In this document: piece by piece, positions 63,571-64,000 of the stretch
Layout: each line of letters opens with the position of its first letter
Position numbering within the stretch: position 1 is the first letter of the stretch
NCBI GenBank assembly: GCA_963693315.1
Contig: OY856186.1
Location: 71,666,128-71,730,127 of the forward strand
Reading direction: 5' to 3'
Source: Diogma glabrata
Lineage: Eukaryota > Arthropoda > Insecta > Diptera > Cylindrotomidae
DNA: 64,000 bases
Translations under genes and position numbers: made by a program
Notes under the pieces: model-generated
Databases searched by the model: none
What the model saw: the letters and a program-made list of their open reading frames with translations, nothing else
What the model was told of the DNA's origin: nothing

Positions 63571-63718
63571 GTGTTTCAAAGGCTTATTCTAGTTGAAGAT
63601 AGACGAGTTTAAGCAAGGCTACTAGCAACTTGCTAGCTAGAGAGGACTCTTCTCTTACTGTTGCTATCAGCCTTGCTTAAACTCGTCTTTCTTCGACTAC
63701 AATAAGCCTTTGAGACAC
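63571..63718. mobile_element. Hairpin, possible MITE
   Basis: GTGTTTCAAAGGCTTATT pairs with AATAAGCCTTTGAGACAC, and GACGAGTTTAAGCAAGGCT with AGCCTTGCTTAAACTCGTC. The loop is about 47 bp. No target duplication was identified. Confidence 0.75.
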
Positions 63719-64000
63719 TACCTTCCGGAGCCTTTTCGCTTTTGTACTTAAGCAACTAACAAGCATGGGAATTGGGATATTAAACCATTTATGAGGAATG
63801 GGTTCGTGAAGCCCTGCAGTCAATGTATCATAAATACAGTAATGCCAGTGACAATTGACTTTATGCAACATTACTGATACAGTTCTTTAGCCAGATTATT
63901 ATAGCTAATTTTAAAGCATAATATCTACGTCAAACTATTACTTTATCATTTAATTCAACTGAATGCTGGTCTACCATCAGGGATGGTTCCATAGCAGGGA
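63719..64000. other. Intergenic, nothing assignable
   Basis: A 64-codon minus frame overlaps the hairpin and is not credible. Confidence 0.4.

Overview
This window looks like an accessory, transposon-saturated intergenic or intronic stretch of an AT-rich arthropod genome. An insect is likely, but the species cannot be fixed from the sequence. The grounds are eukaryotic splice signals, long (TA)n arrays, a Ty3/gypsy element, RTE and Jockey/CR1-type non-LTR fragments, four Penelope-like elements with GIY-YIG endonucleases, a tRNA-derived SINE, and many hAT, mariner-like and fold-back MITEs. There are no bacterial operons, rRNA, tRNA or CRISPR arrays. The only plausible host coding sequence I can support is a short tetraspanin-like exon at about 33.66-33.80 kb, minus strand.

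Layout. 0-5.4 kb: a SINE; an array of a 548-bp repeat (two direct, two inverted copies) interrupted by a non-autonomous hAT, which itself holds a TTA-flanked MITE; and a MITE with 24-bp internal repeats. 5.9-9 kb: a ~285-bp tandem repeat, hairpin MITEs and an RTE 3' fragment. 11.3-19 kb: (TA)n arrays holding a TIR element with a decayed six-exon non-transposase gene (11,463-14,190), a Penelope element broken by a hAT MITE, and a 1-kb palindromic MITE. 19.06-33.17 kb: one 14.1-kb hAT element with a perfect 8-bp target duplication. It is bloated by a long-TIR transposon, AT-rich satellites and a recent Ty3/gypsy element with apparently identical LTRs. 33-42.3 kb: the tetraspanin-like exon, RTE relic, second SINE, several MITEs, another palindrome in (TA)n and a Penelope element. 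42.3-44.6 kb: a second long-TIR transposon carrying the N-terminal part of the same unknown gene. 46-56 kb: two Penelope elements with inverted partial tail copies, and a Jockey/CR1-type element invaded by an RTE. 56.4-62.4 kb: a long inverted repeat holding a hAT that holds a mariner-like MITE, then a second ~285-bp array. 62.4-62.8 kb: an RTE endonuclease fragment.

The most unusual items are: (1) a DNA transposon family with ~0.6-kb TIRs whose protein (QGDFSENYGF, NTDGAPSPYKN and SHGKG motifs) I cannot place in a superfamily; (2) the ACACTCAG-ended element with GTTATTG-rich subterminal regions and a spliced, possibly SAM-like cargo gene; and (3) four divergent Penelope tails that keep hammerhead-like folds, three of them in head-to-head arrangement.

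All coordinates and alignments were read by eye. Identity statements are visual, and family names rest on motif recognition without database searches.
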